Below, in pieces: positions 1 to 6,033 of a DNA stretch of 16,509 nucleotides; position 1 is the stretch's first letter, and each line of letters opens with the position of its first letter. Both the position numbers and the translations under genes were made by a program. The notes beneath the pieces were generated by a model, which saw only the letters and a program-made list of their open reading frames with translations, searched no databases and was not told the DNA's origin. This stretch comes from Bacilli bacterium (GTDB taxonomy: Bacteria > Bacillota_I > Bacilli_A > RF39 > UBA660). Where the stretch lies: contig CAKJXT010000068.1 in the NCBI GenBank assembly GCA_918219625.1, positions 1 to 16,509 of the forward strand, given 5' to 3'.

Positions 1-2
1 AT

Positions 3-87
3 TGGTACCGGTAGTCGGACTTGAACCGACACGGGCAGAACCCACTTGATTTTGAGTCAAGCATGACTACCATTCCATCATACCGGC
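3..87 (-). tRNA. tRNA-Leu (anticodon CAA)
   Basis: The minus strand folds as a complete class II tRNA. The seven-pair acceptor stem runs from GCCGGTA at the 5' end to TACCGGT at the 3' end with one G-U pair, followed by discriminator A and an encoded CCA (3-5). The anticodon stem CTTGA/TCAAG encloses the loop CTCAAAA, giving anticodon CAA, which reads the leucine codon TTG. The long variable arm (around GGGTTCTGCCC) is typical of tRNA-Leu, and the T arm holds GGTTCAAGTCC. Its promoter lies just upstream and leaves only about two bases of leader. Confidence 0.96.
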
Positions 88-95
88 ATGTATTA

Positions 96-124
96 ATTAT
101 AACATTATGGTTTGTTATAATCAA
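96..124 (-). promoter_or_regulatory. Promoter of tRNA-Leu, overlapped by an inverted repeat
   Basis: On the minus strand, TTGATT (119-124) is followed by 17 bases and then TATAAT (96-101) with an extended TG one base upstream. Six bases after the -10 box the predicted start is at 89, only two bases before the mature tRNA end. A nine-base inverted repeat (ATTATAACA at 96-104 and its complement at 113-121) covers the -10 box and part of the -35 box. It lacks a good T-tract for scpB termination, so it may be an operator, or just a chance feature of AT-rich DNA. Confidence 0.75.
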
Positions 125-133
125 TATTTATAA

Positions 134-685
134 TTAAATTTCTTCTTTATATTTGGATTCAAAAAGGTTTTCTTCATCACTTTCTTGTTCTTCTATTTTT
201 ATTTGTGGAAGTTCATCTAGTGAGTTTATTCCAAAGTAGTCTAGGAAGAAGTCTGTTGTCCCGTATAGTATTGGTCTTCCTGGTAGTTCTGATCTTCCTA
301 TTTCTTTTATTAAATCTCTTATTTGAAGTTTTCTTATTATATGTGTTGCGTTTACTCCTCTTATTTCTTCTACTTGATGTCTTGTTATTGGTTGATTGTA
401 TGCGATTATGGCTAGTGTTTCAAGATTTGATTGAGTTAATAAGTCTTCTTCATCTGGTACTAGTTTTTTTAGATATTCTTTGTATTCTTTTTTTGTTACT
501 AGTTTGTATTTATCTCCAAATATTTCTATTCTTATTCCTCTATTTATGTCTTCATAATCTTTTATTAATTCTTCTATATCTTGTTTTGTTTTATTTATGT
601 CTTGTTCTAGAATATTATTTATTTCTTCTAGTGTTAGTCCTTCGTCTCCTACTACAAATAGTAGCCCTTCTATAATGTTTTTCAT
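134..685 (-). CDS. scpB: ScpB, segregation and condensation protein B
   Basis: ScpB is the kite subunit that dimerises and binds the middle of ScpA in the Smc-ScpA-ScpB condensin complex, which compacts and separates the chromosome. The 183-aa product is close to the usual length (about 190). It begins with the family's typical opening (IIEGLLFVVGDEGLTLEEI) and has two winged-helix regions. The second contains the characteristic stretch LETLAIIAYNQPITRHQVEEIRG near residues 88-110, followed by GRPILYGTTDFFLDYFG. The acidic tail after residue 165 is not conserved, as usual. The start ATG shares one base with the stop TAA of scpA, and a GAGGTGG Shine-Dalgarno sits inside the end of scpA, so translation is probably coupled. 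No clear terminator follows, so transcripts may run on into tRNA-Leu. Confidence 0.96.
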   Translation of the reverse strand: MKNIIEGLLFVVGDEGLTLEEINNILEQDINKTKQDIEELIKDYEDINRGIRIEIFGDKYKLVTKKEYKEYLKKLVPDEEDLLTQSNLETLAIIAYNQPITRHQVEEIRGVNATHIIRKLQIRDLIKEIGRSELPGRPILYGTTDFFLDYFGINSLDELPQIKIEEQESDEENLFESKYKEEI

Positions 686-1389
686 TATGCCACCTCTATA
701 TATATTTCTTTGAAGTTGTTGTCTTGTTTTAGTTTTATGTTTTCTTTTTTGGATAGATTTAGTATGGCTAAAAAAGTAACAACTATATAGCTTTTATTGT
801 ATTCTTTAAATAGTTCATTGAATGTTATTTTTTTCTTTTTATTTAGTATTTGTCTTATTTCTTCAGATCTTTTTGTTACCGAGTATTCTTTTGTTGTTAT
901 TTTTGTATTTAGTGGTTTTTCTTTTTCTTTTTTTTGTAGGAATATATTGAATGCATCTAATAGATCGTTTAGAGTTATATCATTATTTAGATGTGTTTCA
1001 CTTACACAGTCGTATTTTCTTAAGTCTTCAGGAACTTTTGTGAATTCATCTCTTCTATCTAGTTCAAGTGTTTTGAATCGTTCTATTACTTGTTTATATT
1101 GTTCATAGTCTATTAGTCTATTTATTAAGTTTTGTCTATCGTCTTCTACGTCTTCTTCTTGTTGAGGTAATAGTATTTTTGATTTCATTTCTATTAGTTC
1201 TGCTGCCATTGTTAGATATTCGCTTGCGATATCTAGATTCATTTCTTCCATTTCATTTATGTAGTCTAGATATTGTTTAGTTATATCTACTATATTTATG
1301 TCTACTATATTTATGTTTGATTTTTTTATTAAGTGAAGTAGTAAGTCTAGTGGACCTTCAAATTTGTCAATTGTTACCTTATATTCCAT
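685..1389 (-). CDS. scpA: ScpA, segregation and condensation protein A (kleisin)
   Basis: ScpA is the kleisin that bridges the two Smc heads and carries ScpB. The 234-aa protein has the family N-terminus (VTIDKFEGPLDLLLHLIKK), then YLTMAAELIEMKSKILLP near residues 60-77, and a C-terminal winged helix that should contact the Smc head. Length is typical (about 240-260). I chose the ATG at 1389 and not the in-frame GTG at 1398, because the GTG overlaps the Shine-Dalgarno AAGGTG, which is six bases from the ATG. The gene is first in a two-gene scpA-scpB operon with its own promoter. The pairing of scpA and scpB is the norm in Bacillota. Confidence 0.96.
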   Translation of the reverse strand: MEYKVTIDKFEGPLDLLLHLIKKSNINIVDINIVDITKQYLDYINEMEEMNLDIASEYLTMAAELIEMKSKILLPQQEEDVEDDRQNLINRLIDYEQYKQVIERFKTLELDRRDEFTKVPEDLRKYDCVSETHLNNDITLNDLLDAFNIFLQKKEKEKPLNTKITTKEYSVTKRSEEIRQILNKKKKITFNELFKEYNKSYIVVTFLAILNLSKKENIKLKQDNNFKEIYIEVA

Positions 1390-1395
1390 ACAAAA

Positions 1396-1415
1396 CACCT
1401 TAATAAATTATATCA
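1396..1415 (-). promoter_or_regulatory. Promoter and ribosome-binding site of scpA
   Basis: On the minus strand an extended -10 (TGA then TATAAT at 1407-1412) is followed after five bases by AAGGTG (1396-1401), and the ATG comes six bases later. The predicted start falls at or just inside the Shine-Dalgarno, giving a leader of about 11 bases. This resembles the compact start modules of uppP, tsaE and pcrA. I see no good -35 box. Confidence 0.6.
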
Positions 1416-1441
1416 AATTTATATGTTTTAGTAAATTATTT

Positions 1442-1490
1442 AAAAAAAATTCTTGGAATTATAGTCTATTAGACGCTAATTTCAAGAATT
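1442..1490 (-). terminator. Intrinsic terminator of the DUF3603-like gene, containing its stop codon
   Basis: A 14-pair stem joins 1477-1490 to 1448-1461 with a single G-U position, and the minus-strand T-tract follows at 1442-1449. A small nested stem (GTCTA/TAGAC) sits in the loop. The last six sense codons form the 5' arm and the TAA overlaps the base of the 3' arm. Confidence 0.85.
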
Positions 1491-2091
1491 CATATATTTT
1501 TTTATAGATGTTTTCAAAGTTATTTTTTATTTCATTCTTTATTTCTTTTTGTATTATTTTAATATTTTCTTCTTTTTTATTGAAGCAGTCAAAGTATAAA
1601 TATTTTAGTTTATTATTGTCTATTGTTTTTAGTTCTTTTTCTATGTAATTGTTTATTTCTTTTTCTTTTCTTGTTTTAAAGTATTCTGGTTTTTTGTTTT
1701 TATTAAGTTTATATTTATAATTGCTTGTTGTCATCGTATCACTTATGTCTATTATTTCATTTTCTTCATCCAATAACAAACTACTTCTTCCTTGTATTTT
1801 TCCATTCGATTCAAATTTTATTATTATTGCTTTTGTTCCATCACATAGTGCGCATATATAGTTACTTATGTTTTTTTTATTTGTTTTAAAGAATTCTGTT
1901 TTTCTATTTATTTTTTCTAATAGTTCCTTTTCTACTATTACGTCATTGTTTTTTATGTTATTTAGAAATTCTCTTTCTACCTTTATTATTGGTAGCCTTT
2001 TTATATGTGTTAGTTCATCCTTATTGTTCCATTCAAAGAATTCATAGTAGGTTTCATTGAAATTAGCTAGTATATCATAAGTATAGTTCAT
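1459..2091 (-). CDS. Conserved hypothetical protein, probably DUF3603 family
   Basis: The 210-aa product starts MNYTYDILANFNETYYEF. Its pattern recalls the DUF3603 family of Bacilli as I remember it: an aromatic N-terminus with FFEW, then LPIIKVEREFL, a central segment around ICALCDGTKAIIIKF, and a charged C-terminal helical half. The match is from memory of family spacing and needs a profile search. The biochemical role is unknown. It has no signal peptide or membrane segment, so it should be cytosolic. The ATG at 2091 is chosen because AAAGGAG lies five to six bases upstream; an in-frame ATG at 2121 has no such site. The gene stands alone, divergent from uppP, and its stop lies inside its terminator. 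It has far fewer CTAG tetramers than neighbouring scpB. Confidence 0.5.
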   Translation of the reverse strand: MNYTYDILANFNETYYEFFEWNNKDELTHIKRLPIIKVEREFLNNIKNNDVIVEKELLEKINRKTEFFKTNKKNISNYICALCDGTKAIIIKFESNGKIQGRSSLLLDEENEIIDISDTMTTSNYKYKLNKNKKPEYFKTRKEKEINNYIEKELKTIDNNKLKYLYFDCFNKKEENIKIIQKEIKNEIKNNFENIYKKIYEFLKLASNRL

Positions 2092-2206
2092 GTTTTCTCC
2101 TTTCATTTTAGTTATATACATATTTTTTATTTTTTATACTTATTATTACCTATAATTAATTGTATGTAATTTTGTGTTTTTTATTTTATTTTTTTTATAA
2201 ATAGTA

Positions 2207-2227
2207 TATAATTATATAGGTGATTGT
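2207..2227 (+). promoter_or_regulatory. Compact promoter-RBS module of uppP
   Basis: TATAAT (2207-2212), six A/T bases (TATATA), GGTGAT (2219-2224), three bases, then ATG at 2228. With a standard six-base gap from the -10 box, transcription would begin on the first G of GGTGAT, giving a nine-base leader. GGTGAT pairs with the ATCACC that begins the conserved 16S 3' tail. The same layout occurs at RNHCP, tsaE and pcrA. I see no convincing -35 box; the upstream 40 bases are nearly pure T/A. Confidence 0.7.
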
Positions 2228-3049
2228 ATGAATATTATAGAGTTATTAAAATTTTTATTTTTAGGGTTCGTTCAAGGTATTACTGAGCCAATCCCTGTTT
2301 CATCTAGTGGACATTTACTTGTTTTTCAATCTTTAATTAAAGGTCTTGATAGTATTGATTTTGAGATACTAGCTACATTAACTAATTTTGGTAGTCTATG
2401 CGCTATATTAATTATTTTTAAAGATAAAATTATTTCTTTATTTAAGGGATTCTTTGGTTATTTAAAGAGTCATGATAAGAAGTATTATTATGATTATAAG
2501 TATTGTTGGCTTGTAGTTGTTGCGACTATTCCTGCAGGACTTGCTGGTATTATTGTTGAAAAGTTAGGCGTTTTTGATTTCTTAGAGGATAATGTTAGAT
2601 TTGTAGGATTAACTTTAGTTATTACCGCTGTATTCTTATATTTTATTAAAGATTTTAAAGGTATGAAGAGTAATCAAGATATTACTTTTAAGGATGCGAT
2701 TATTATTGGTTTATTCCAAATGGTAGCTTTACTTCCTGGTATTAGTAGAAGTGGATCTACTATTGTTGGTGGTATGCTTAGAAGTTTAAAAAGAGACGTT
2801 GCATTTGATTTTTCATTTATATTATATATTCCAATTAGTTTAGCTACTATGGTATTAGGTGTTAAAGATTTATTTGAAGCTAGTTTAACTGGTGTTCAAG
2901 TATTTTATTATTTAGTCGCAACTGTTATGGCATTTATCTTTACTTATATTGGTACTAAATGGTTTAGAAATATTGTTAAGAATGGTAAATTAATTTATTT
3001 TGTTGTTTACTGTTTAGTTGTAGGAAGTTTAATTATTATATTCTTATAA
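2228..3049 (+). CDS. uppP: Undecaprenyl-diphosphatase UppP (BacA)
   Basis: This integral membrane enzyme removes a phosphate from undecaprenyl pyrophosphate, regenerating the lipid carrier for peptidoglycan and other wall polymers; it also gives low-level bacitracin tolerance. The 273-aa protein has the two family signatures: GFVQGITEPIPVSSSGHLL (residues 13-31, with Glu20 and His29) and LLPGISRSGST (168-178, with Arg174). About eight hydrophobic segments are visible. Length matches the family (265-280). It is the first gene of the plus-strand island and ends TAATGA just before the UPF0316 gene. A terminator-like hairpin lies 15 bases after the stop, so downstream expression may be attenuated. 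Confidence 0.97.
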   Translation: MNIIELLKFLFLGFVQGITEPIPVSSSGHLLVFQSLIKGLDSIDFEILATLTNFGSLCAILIIFKDKIISLFKGFFGYLKSHDKKYYYDYKYCWLVVVATIPAGLAGIIVEKLGVFDFLEDNVRFVGLTLVITAVFLYFIKDFKGMKSNQDITFKDAIIIGLFQMVALLPGISRSGSTIVGGMLRSLKRDVAFDFSFILYIPISLATMVLGVKDLFEASLTGVQVFYYLVATVMAFIFTYIGTKWFRNIVKNGKLIYFVVYCLVVGSLIIIFL

Positions 3050-3063
3050 TGAATAAAAAAAAT

Positions 3064-3104
3064 GCATATGTTCACTATATTAATGGTGATAATATGCTTT
3101 TTTT
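3064..3104 (+). terminator. Terminator-like hairpin after uppP, overlapping the next start codon
   Basis: GCATAT (3064-3069) pairs with ATATGC (3092-3097), with an inner CAC/GTG pairing, and seven T follow (3098-3104). A-runs before and T-runs after could extend the stem. The start codon of the UPF0316 gene (3094-3096) is in the 3' arm and its Shine-Dalgarno is in the loop side. It may terminate some uppP transcripts or hide the start site. The stem is short, so strength is uncertain. Confidence 0.55.
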
Positions 3105-3597
3105 GTGTATTAAAATATTTTTTGTTAGAATATTGGATGTTTCTTTAGGTACTGTTAGAACTATTATGACAGTTAGGAATAAGAATTTCTTAGCAAGTGT
3201 GATTGGTTTTATTGAGATTTCTGTATGGTTTTTAGTTGTAAGAGAGGCTCTTACTACTACTGATAATAGTTTATTTATTGTTATTTCTTATGCTTTGGGT
3301 TTTTCAACTGGTACTTATATTGGTGGTCTTATTTCTAATAGGTATATTAAAGGTTATATGAGTGTATATGTTATTTCTGATAAGTATGAGAAGTTAGTTA
3401 ATGTTTTACGTGATAATGAGTTTGGTGTTTCTACTATTAATATTAAAGGCATGAATAATGATAAAGTAATGTTATTAATACAGATTAATAGTAGTAGTTT
3501 AGATAAATTAAAGAGTATTATTAATAAATATGATTCAAAGGCTTTTGTTATTATTAATGATACTAAATATGTTCAAAACGGTTTTATTAAGAGGTAA
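3094..3597 (+). CDS. UPF0316 / DUF2179 family membrane protein
   Basis: The 167-aa product looks like the UPF0316 family (YebE of Bacillus): an N-terminal membrane region with about three spans (residues 1-80, including VRILDVSLGTVRTIMTVRN and a glycine-rich YALGFSTGTYIGGLI), then a soluble C-terminal DUF2179-type domain (about 85-165). DUF2179 occurs in several membrane proteins and its ligand is not known to me. I chose the ATG at 3094, preceded by GGTGAT with a three-base spacer. The ATG at 3049 would add a charged 15-residue extension encoded mostly by the hairpin. The gene probably shares the uppP transcript. Confidence 0.75.
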   Translation: MLFLCIKIFFVRILDVSLGTVRTIMTVRNKNFLASVIGFIEISVWFLVVREALTTTDNSLFIVISYALGFSTGTYIGGLISNRYIKGYMSVYVISDKYEKLVNVLRDNEFGVSTINIKGMNNDKVMLLIQINSSSLDKLKSIINKYDSKAFVIINDTKYVQNGFIKR

Positions 3598-3601
3598 TTT
3601 T

Positions 3602-3625
3602 TGGTATAATTATTTTGGTGATTCT
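3602..3625 (+). promoter_or_regulatory. Compact promoter-RBS module of the RNHCP gene
   Basis: An extended -10 (TGG then TATAAT, 3602-3610) is followed by six T/A bases, GGTGAT (3617-3622), three bases and ATG at 3626. It begins only five bases after the UPF0316 stop. The layout is the same as at uppP and tsaE, with the predicted start on the first G of GGTGAT. Confidence 0.7.
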
Positions 3626-3928
3626 ATGAAGTTATTTTCTATGAAAGATGAAGAGTTTGTTTGTCTTAATTGTGGTTCTAAAGTTAGTAAGTTAAATTAT
3701 ACAGCTAGAGATCACTGTAATAATTGTTTATATTCAATTCATGTTGATATTAATCCAGGGGACAGATTAAATGATTGTAAAGGTACTTTAGTTCCAATTG
3801 GTATAGAGAAATTTAAAAACACTTATAAGATTATTTATAAGTGTGATAAATGTGGGGAATTACATAAAAATATCATGGCTGTTGATGATAATATGGATGT
3901 TATTATAGAATTATCTAAAAATGCATAA
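3626..3928 (+). CDS. RNHCP domain zinc-ribbon protein
   Basis: The 100-aa protein fits the RNHCP family, small proteins of unknown function named after an Arg-Asn-His-Cys-Pro motif. Here the motif is ARDHCNNCLYSIHVD (residues 29-43), so Asn and Pro of the name are replaced while His and Cys are kept. Cysteine pairs at FVCLNC, HCNNC and KCDKC plus PGDR and a late AVDDN fit the family layout and suggest bound zinc. It is probably cytosolic. The ATG at 3626 is set by GGTGAT; a longer frame upstream would overlap the UPF0316 gene without support. A terminator follows seven bases after the stop. Confidence 0.8.
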   Translation: MKLFSMKDEEFVCLNCGSKVSKLNYTARDHCNNCLYSIHVDINPGDRLNDCKGTLVPIGIEKFKNTYKIIYKCDKCGELHKNIMAVDDNMDVIIELSKNA

Positions 3929-3962
3929 AAAAATTGTAGATATTTATTATCTACGTTTTTTT
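3927..3962. terminator. Bidirectional terminator between converging genes
   Basis: The stem GTAGATA (3936-3942) with TATCTAC (3948-3954) has a five-base loop. A T-run follows on the plus strand (3956-3962) and an A-run precedes it (3927-3933), which is the T-run for the minus strand. It can serve both RNHCP and the 82-aa gene. The last codons of the minus gene (Lys-Lys-Arg-Arg-stop) form one arm. Confidence 0.88.
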
Positions 3963-4195
3963 GTTAATGTTGGACCTTGTTCTTTTGGTAATATTGAAGC
4001 ATCTATTCCAGGAGCTCCTGCCCATGGACATGGTTTATTTAATGTTGCAGCTTCATTATTACGCCTTATTTGTTCACTATCAAAAGATTTACTGCGTGCT
4101 TGTGCTAATATTTCAGGAGGTGTTTCAGTAACTGTTGCACTAGGTATCTCTGTGTACGATGATTTCACTCTTCTTTGGTTAATTATACTTGGCAT
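3947..4195 (-). CDS. Unrecognised 82-aa protein with a Pro/Gly-rich C-terminus
   Basis: I do not recognise this protein. The basic N-terminal half contains TETPPEILAQARSKSFDSEQ and then RRNNEAATLN. The C-terminal half (residues 54-82) holds KPCPWAGAPG with the only Cys and Trp, and ends TLTKKRR. It has no membrane segment. The gene is well supported: AAAGGAG lies about six bases before the ATG, an extended -10 lies upstream, and the stop is embedded in a terminator. Local G+C around the CPWAGAPG codons is higher than in neighbouring genes. The plus-strand frame over the same bases lacks a ribosome-binding site. It could be a small structural or regulatory protein; a secreted or modified peptide is not supported, since no processing genes are nearby. 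Confidence 0.72.
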   Translation of the reverse strand: MPSIINQRRVKSSYTEIPSATVTETPPEILAQARSKSFDSEQIRRNNEAATLNKPCPWAGAPGIDASILPKEQGPTLTKKRR

Positions 4196-4212
4196 ATTAT
4201 CTCTCCTTTAAT

Positions 4213-4248
4213 TAGGTATATAATAACATTATTATTGTTTTAAGTAAA
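4213..4248 (-). promoter_or_regulatory. Promoter of the 82-aa gene
   Basis: On the minus strand TTTACT (4243-4248), 17 bases, then TATTAT (4220-4225) with an extended TG upstream. Predicted start is at 4213, giving an 18-base leader that contains AAAGGAG. Confidence 0.6.
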
Positions 4249-4256
4249 TTGTTTAC
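4244..4256. promoter_or_regulatory. Short inverted repeat over the -35 box (possible operator)
   Basis: GTAAA, three bases, TTTAC. It covers the -35 box of the 82-aa gene, where a repressor could act. In DNA this AT-rich a ten-base dyad can arise by chance, and I cannot assign a regulator. Confidence 0.25.
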
Positions 4257-4257
4257 A

Positions 4258-4286
4258 ATTAAAAAATATAGATTTCTCTATATTTT
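4258..4286 (-). terminator. Intrinsic terminator of the Pro/Gln-rich gene
   Basis: A ten-pair stem joins 4277-4286 and 4263-4272 with a GAAA tetraloop on the minus strand, followed by a T-run. The TAA stop (4285-4287) overlaps the base of the stem. Confidence 0.85.
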
Positions 4287-4884
4287 AACCGAAAAACTTT
4301 GAAATGTATGGAATTGCTACTATTGCTAGAACAAGTATTATGAACAATACTATAACAAATGTTAAACCCGATTTATTTTTTTCATATTGATTTGTAGTTG
4401 GAATATCTATTTTTTCTTGTTGAAAGTCTTCTGGTTTATATTGGCTTGTTTTTGATAGTTGTTCTTCAATTGATTGTAATCTATCAGCATCTACTTGTAC
4501 AGGTTGTATTGGTTCTACAACTTGAGGTGTAGGTACTGGTTGTGGCCCAATTGGTTGTACAGGAGCAACTGGTTGTACTACCTGTGGATTTGGCATTGGT
4601 TGTGGTTGTACCGGTGGCACTGGTTGCGCTACTTGTGAATTTGGCATTGGTTGTGGTTGTACTGGTGGCACTGGTTGCGCTACTTGTGAATTTGGCATTG
4701 GTTGTGGTTGTACTGGTGGCACTGGTTGCGCTACTTGTGAATTTGGCATTGGTTGTGGTTGTACTGGTTGAGCTGGTTGTTGAGTGCCATTTCCATATAA
4801 ACTTGCAAAAGATTCTGCTGGAGTATCTTCTATTTTTATATCATTAACGTTAGGAATTCCATTTATATTATTTTCATTATTCAT
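4285..4884 (-). CDS. Pro/Gln-rich repeat protein with a C-terminal membrane anchor
   Basis: The 199-aa protein has three parts. Residues 1-38 are polar and acidic. Residues 41-126 are a proline/glutamine/valine repeat built on a 17-residue unit containing QPMPNSQVAQPVPP. Residues 174-194 form one hydrophobic segment near the C-terminus, after a short lysine stretch, leaving a tail of about five residues. There is no N-terminal signal peptide, so it looks tail-anchored with the repeat in the cytoplasm, though the opposite topology is possible. I recognise no catalytic domain; the repeat is probably an extended linker or a binding surface. It has an AGGAGG Shine-Dalgarno seven bases from ATG, an extended -10 and its own terminator, so it is a single-gene unit. 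Confidence 0.82.
   Translation of the reverse strand: MNNENNINGIPNVNDIKIEDTPAESFASLYGNGTQQPAQPVQPQPMPNSQVAQPVPPVQPQPMPNSQVAQPVPPVQPQPMPNSQVAQPVPPVQPQPMPNPQVVQPVAPVQPIGPQPVPTPQVVEPIQPVQVDADRLQSIEEQLSKTSQYKPEDFQQEKIDIPTTNQYEKNKSGLTFVIVLFIILVLAIVAIPYISKFFG
4499..4780. repeat. 51-bp tandem repeats inside the Pro/Gln-rich gene
   Basis: Three nearly identical 51-bp copies lie at 4610-4660, 4661-4711 and 4712-4762; the last two look identical and the first differs by a single C for T at its third base. A diverged copy is at 4559-4609, a longer degenerate one at about 4499-4558, and a partial copy after 4763. The unit length is 17 codons, so gain or loss of a copy keeps the frame. Near-identity at the DNA level suggests recent copy-number change. 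Confidence 0.95.
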
Positions 4885-4909
4885 ATTTATTCCTCCTATT
4901 GTAATTACT

Positions 4910-4918
4910 ATTATATCA
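4910..4918 (-). promoter_or_regulatory. Extended -10 of the Pro/Gln-rich gene
   Basis: TGA then TATAAT on the minus strand (-10 at 4910-4915). Predicted leader is about 19 bases and contains AGGAGG. No strong -35 box is visible. Confidence 0.6.
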
Positions 4919-4955
4919 AAAGTTTTAAAAAAAATAAACTAGTTTTTTTTATACA

Positions 4956-4982
4956 TGTAAAAAAGCATTTAAAAATGCTTTT
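4956..4982 (-). terminator. Terminator of the ligA-pflB-pflA operon
   Basis: AAAAGCA pairs with TGCTTTT (4961-4967 and 4976-4982), with extra A/T pairs possible in the loop, and the minus-strand T-run extends to about 4959. The stop codon of the small interrupted gene (4981-4983) lies in the stem. Confidence 0.8.
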
Positions 4983-5301
4983 ATCTATATCTTTCAATTT
5001 CTTTTAAAATTCCATCACTGTCATTTTTAAGATTATCAATATTTAAGTTAAATCCTGTAATTGTTTGAAATGCTTTTACAATATTTTCAATATTATTTGA
5101 ACTAATAATATTTCCATTTATTTCAATTAATCCAGGATTGCCTTTTTGTACAGTTAGTTTAAACAATCTATCGTTATATTTTGTGATTATCATTCTTGTA
5201 TATTGATCATCCATCGCTACATCATATCTTATATTATTTTTAAATAAAATATTTTCAAATTCTTCACATTCTACTTCTGCTGATGCTGTGCTTTATTCCA
5301 T
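4981..5301 (-). pseudogene. Small gene interrupted by TAA at codon 3 (unknown function)
   Basis: A good start site (GGAGG, then ATG at 5301) reads Met-Glu and then TAA. The same frame stays open for 103 more codons to 4981, giving a would-be protein of 106 aa. The frame after the stop includes AEVECEEFENILFKNNIRY and, from the ATG at 5214, a 77-aa segment with ITKYNDRLFKLTVQKGNPGLIEINGNII. A single C-to-T change (CAA to TAA, Gln3 to stop) would explain it. No ATG, GTG or TTG lies in frame between the stop and 5214, and the ATG at 5214 has no clear ribosome-binding site. I do not recognise the protein; it seems soluble with alternating beta and helical segments. It follows pflA by 34 bases with no terminator between, so it is co-transcribed. 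A sequencing error, a true nonsense mutation, or translation of the short form from 5214 all remain possible. Confidence 0.6.
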
Positions 5302-5335
5302 AAAGCCTCCTTGTAATTAATTATGTTTATTTTTA

Positions 5336-6033
5336 TTAGGATGTCAATATTTTATATAATTCATTACATTTTTCTTTATCCATTTCTGGAGTTCCTTGTA
5401 GTCTATATGGAATATTTAGTTTCTCATATTTTTGAACACCCATTGTGTGATATGGTAATAGTTCTACTTTTTCTATATTTTTTAATGGTTTTATAAATTC
5501 TTTTAATTTACTTATATATTCGATGTTGTCATTTATTCCTGGAACTATTACTTGTCTTATCCACATTTTTTTATTCATCTTTTGGCATGTTTCTAAAAAT
5601 TTTAATGATTTTTCTATTTTATTTCCTGTTATTTTTGTATAGTTGTCTGGTTCAAGTGCTTTTACATCCCATATCACTAGATCTGTGTATTTTAGAATTT
5701 CTTCATAGTTTTCCCCCACTCCTGATGTATCTATACATGTATGTATTTGCATTTTTTTACATAGTTTTAAACATTCTAGTAAGAATTCATGTTGATACAT
5801 TGGTTCTCCTCCAGAGAATGTTACTCCACCTTTTTCTCCAAAGTAATTTCTATATTTATATATATGTCTTACTAATTCTTCTGGTGTTATTAACATTTTA
5901 TCATTTACGAACCATGTTTCTGGATTATGGCAGAAAAGGCATCTTAGAGGACAGCCTTGTAAGAATACTACTACTCTTATTCCTGGTCCATCTAAGAGGC
6001 CTAGTGTTTCTATTGAATCGATATGACCTTGCA

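Noticed and set aside
205..675. Long plus-strand frames rich in Leu, Val and Phe opposite scpB, pflB, ligA and pcrA
   Set aside because: Their hydrophobic, low-complexity composition is the antisense reading of AT-rich genes with A-ended codons; none has start signals.
1390..1398. GTG start three codons upstream in scpA
   Set aside because: The GTG is part of the AAGGTG ribosome-binding site that serves the ATG at 1389.
3530..3625. N-terminal extension of the RNHCP protein
   Set aside because: It overlaps the UPF0316 gene, has no ribosome-binding site, and a promoter module lies inside it.
3921..4211. Plus-strand 96-aa frame over the 82-aa gene
   Set aside because: It starts inside the last codons of the RNHCP gene, has no ribosome-binding site and crosses a bidirectional terminator; the minus-strand gene has full signals.
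4559..4762. CRISPR array at the tandem repeats
   Set aside because: The 51-bp units are directly adjacent, without spacers, and lie in frame inside a coding sequence.
4981..5301. TGA or TAA reassignment as an explanation of the early stop
   Set aside because: TAA is the normal stop of most genes here and TGA ends tsaE, ligA and the 50-aa gene, so the standard code applies.
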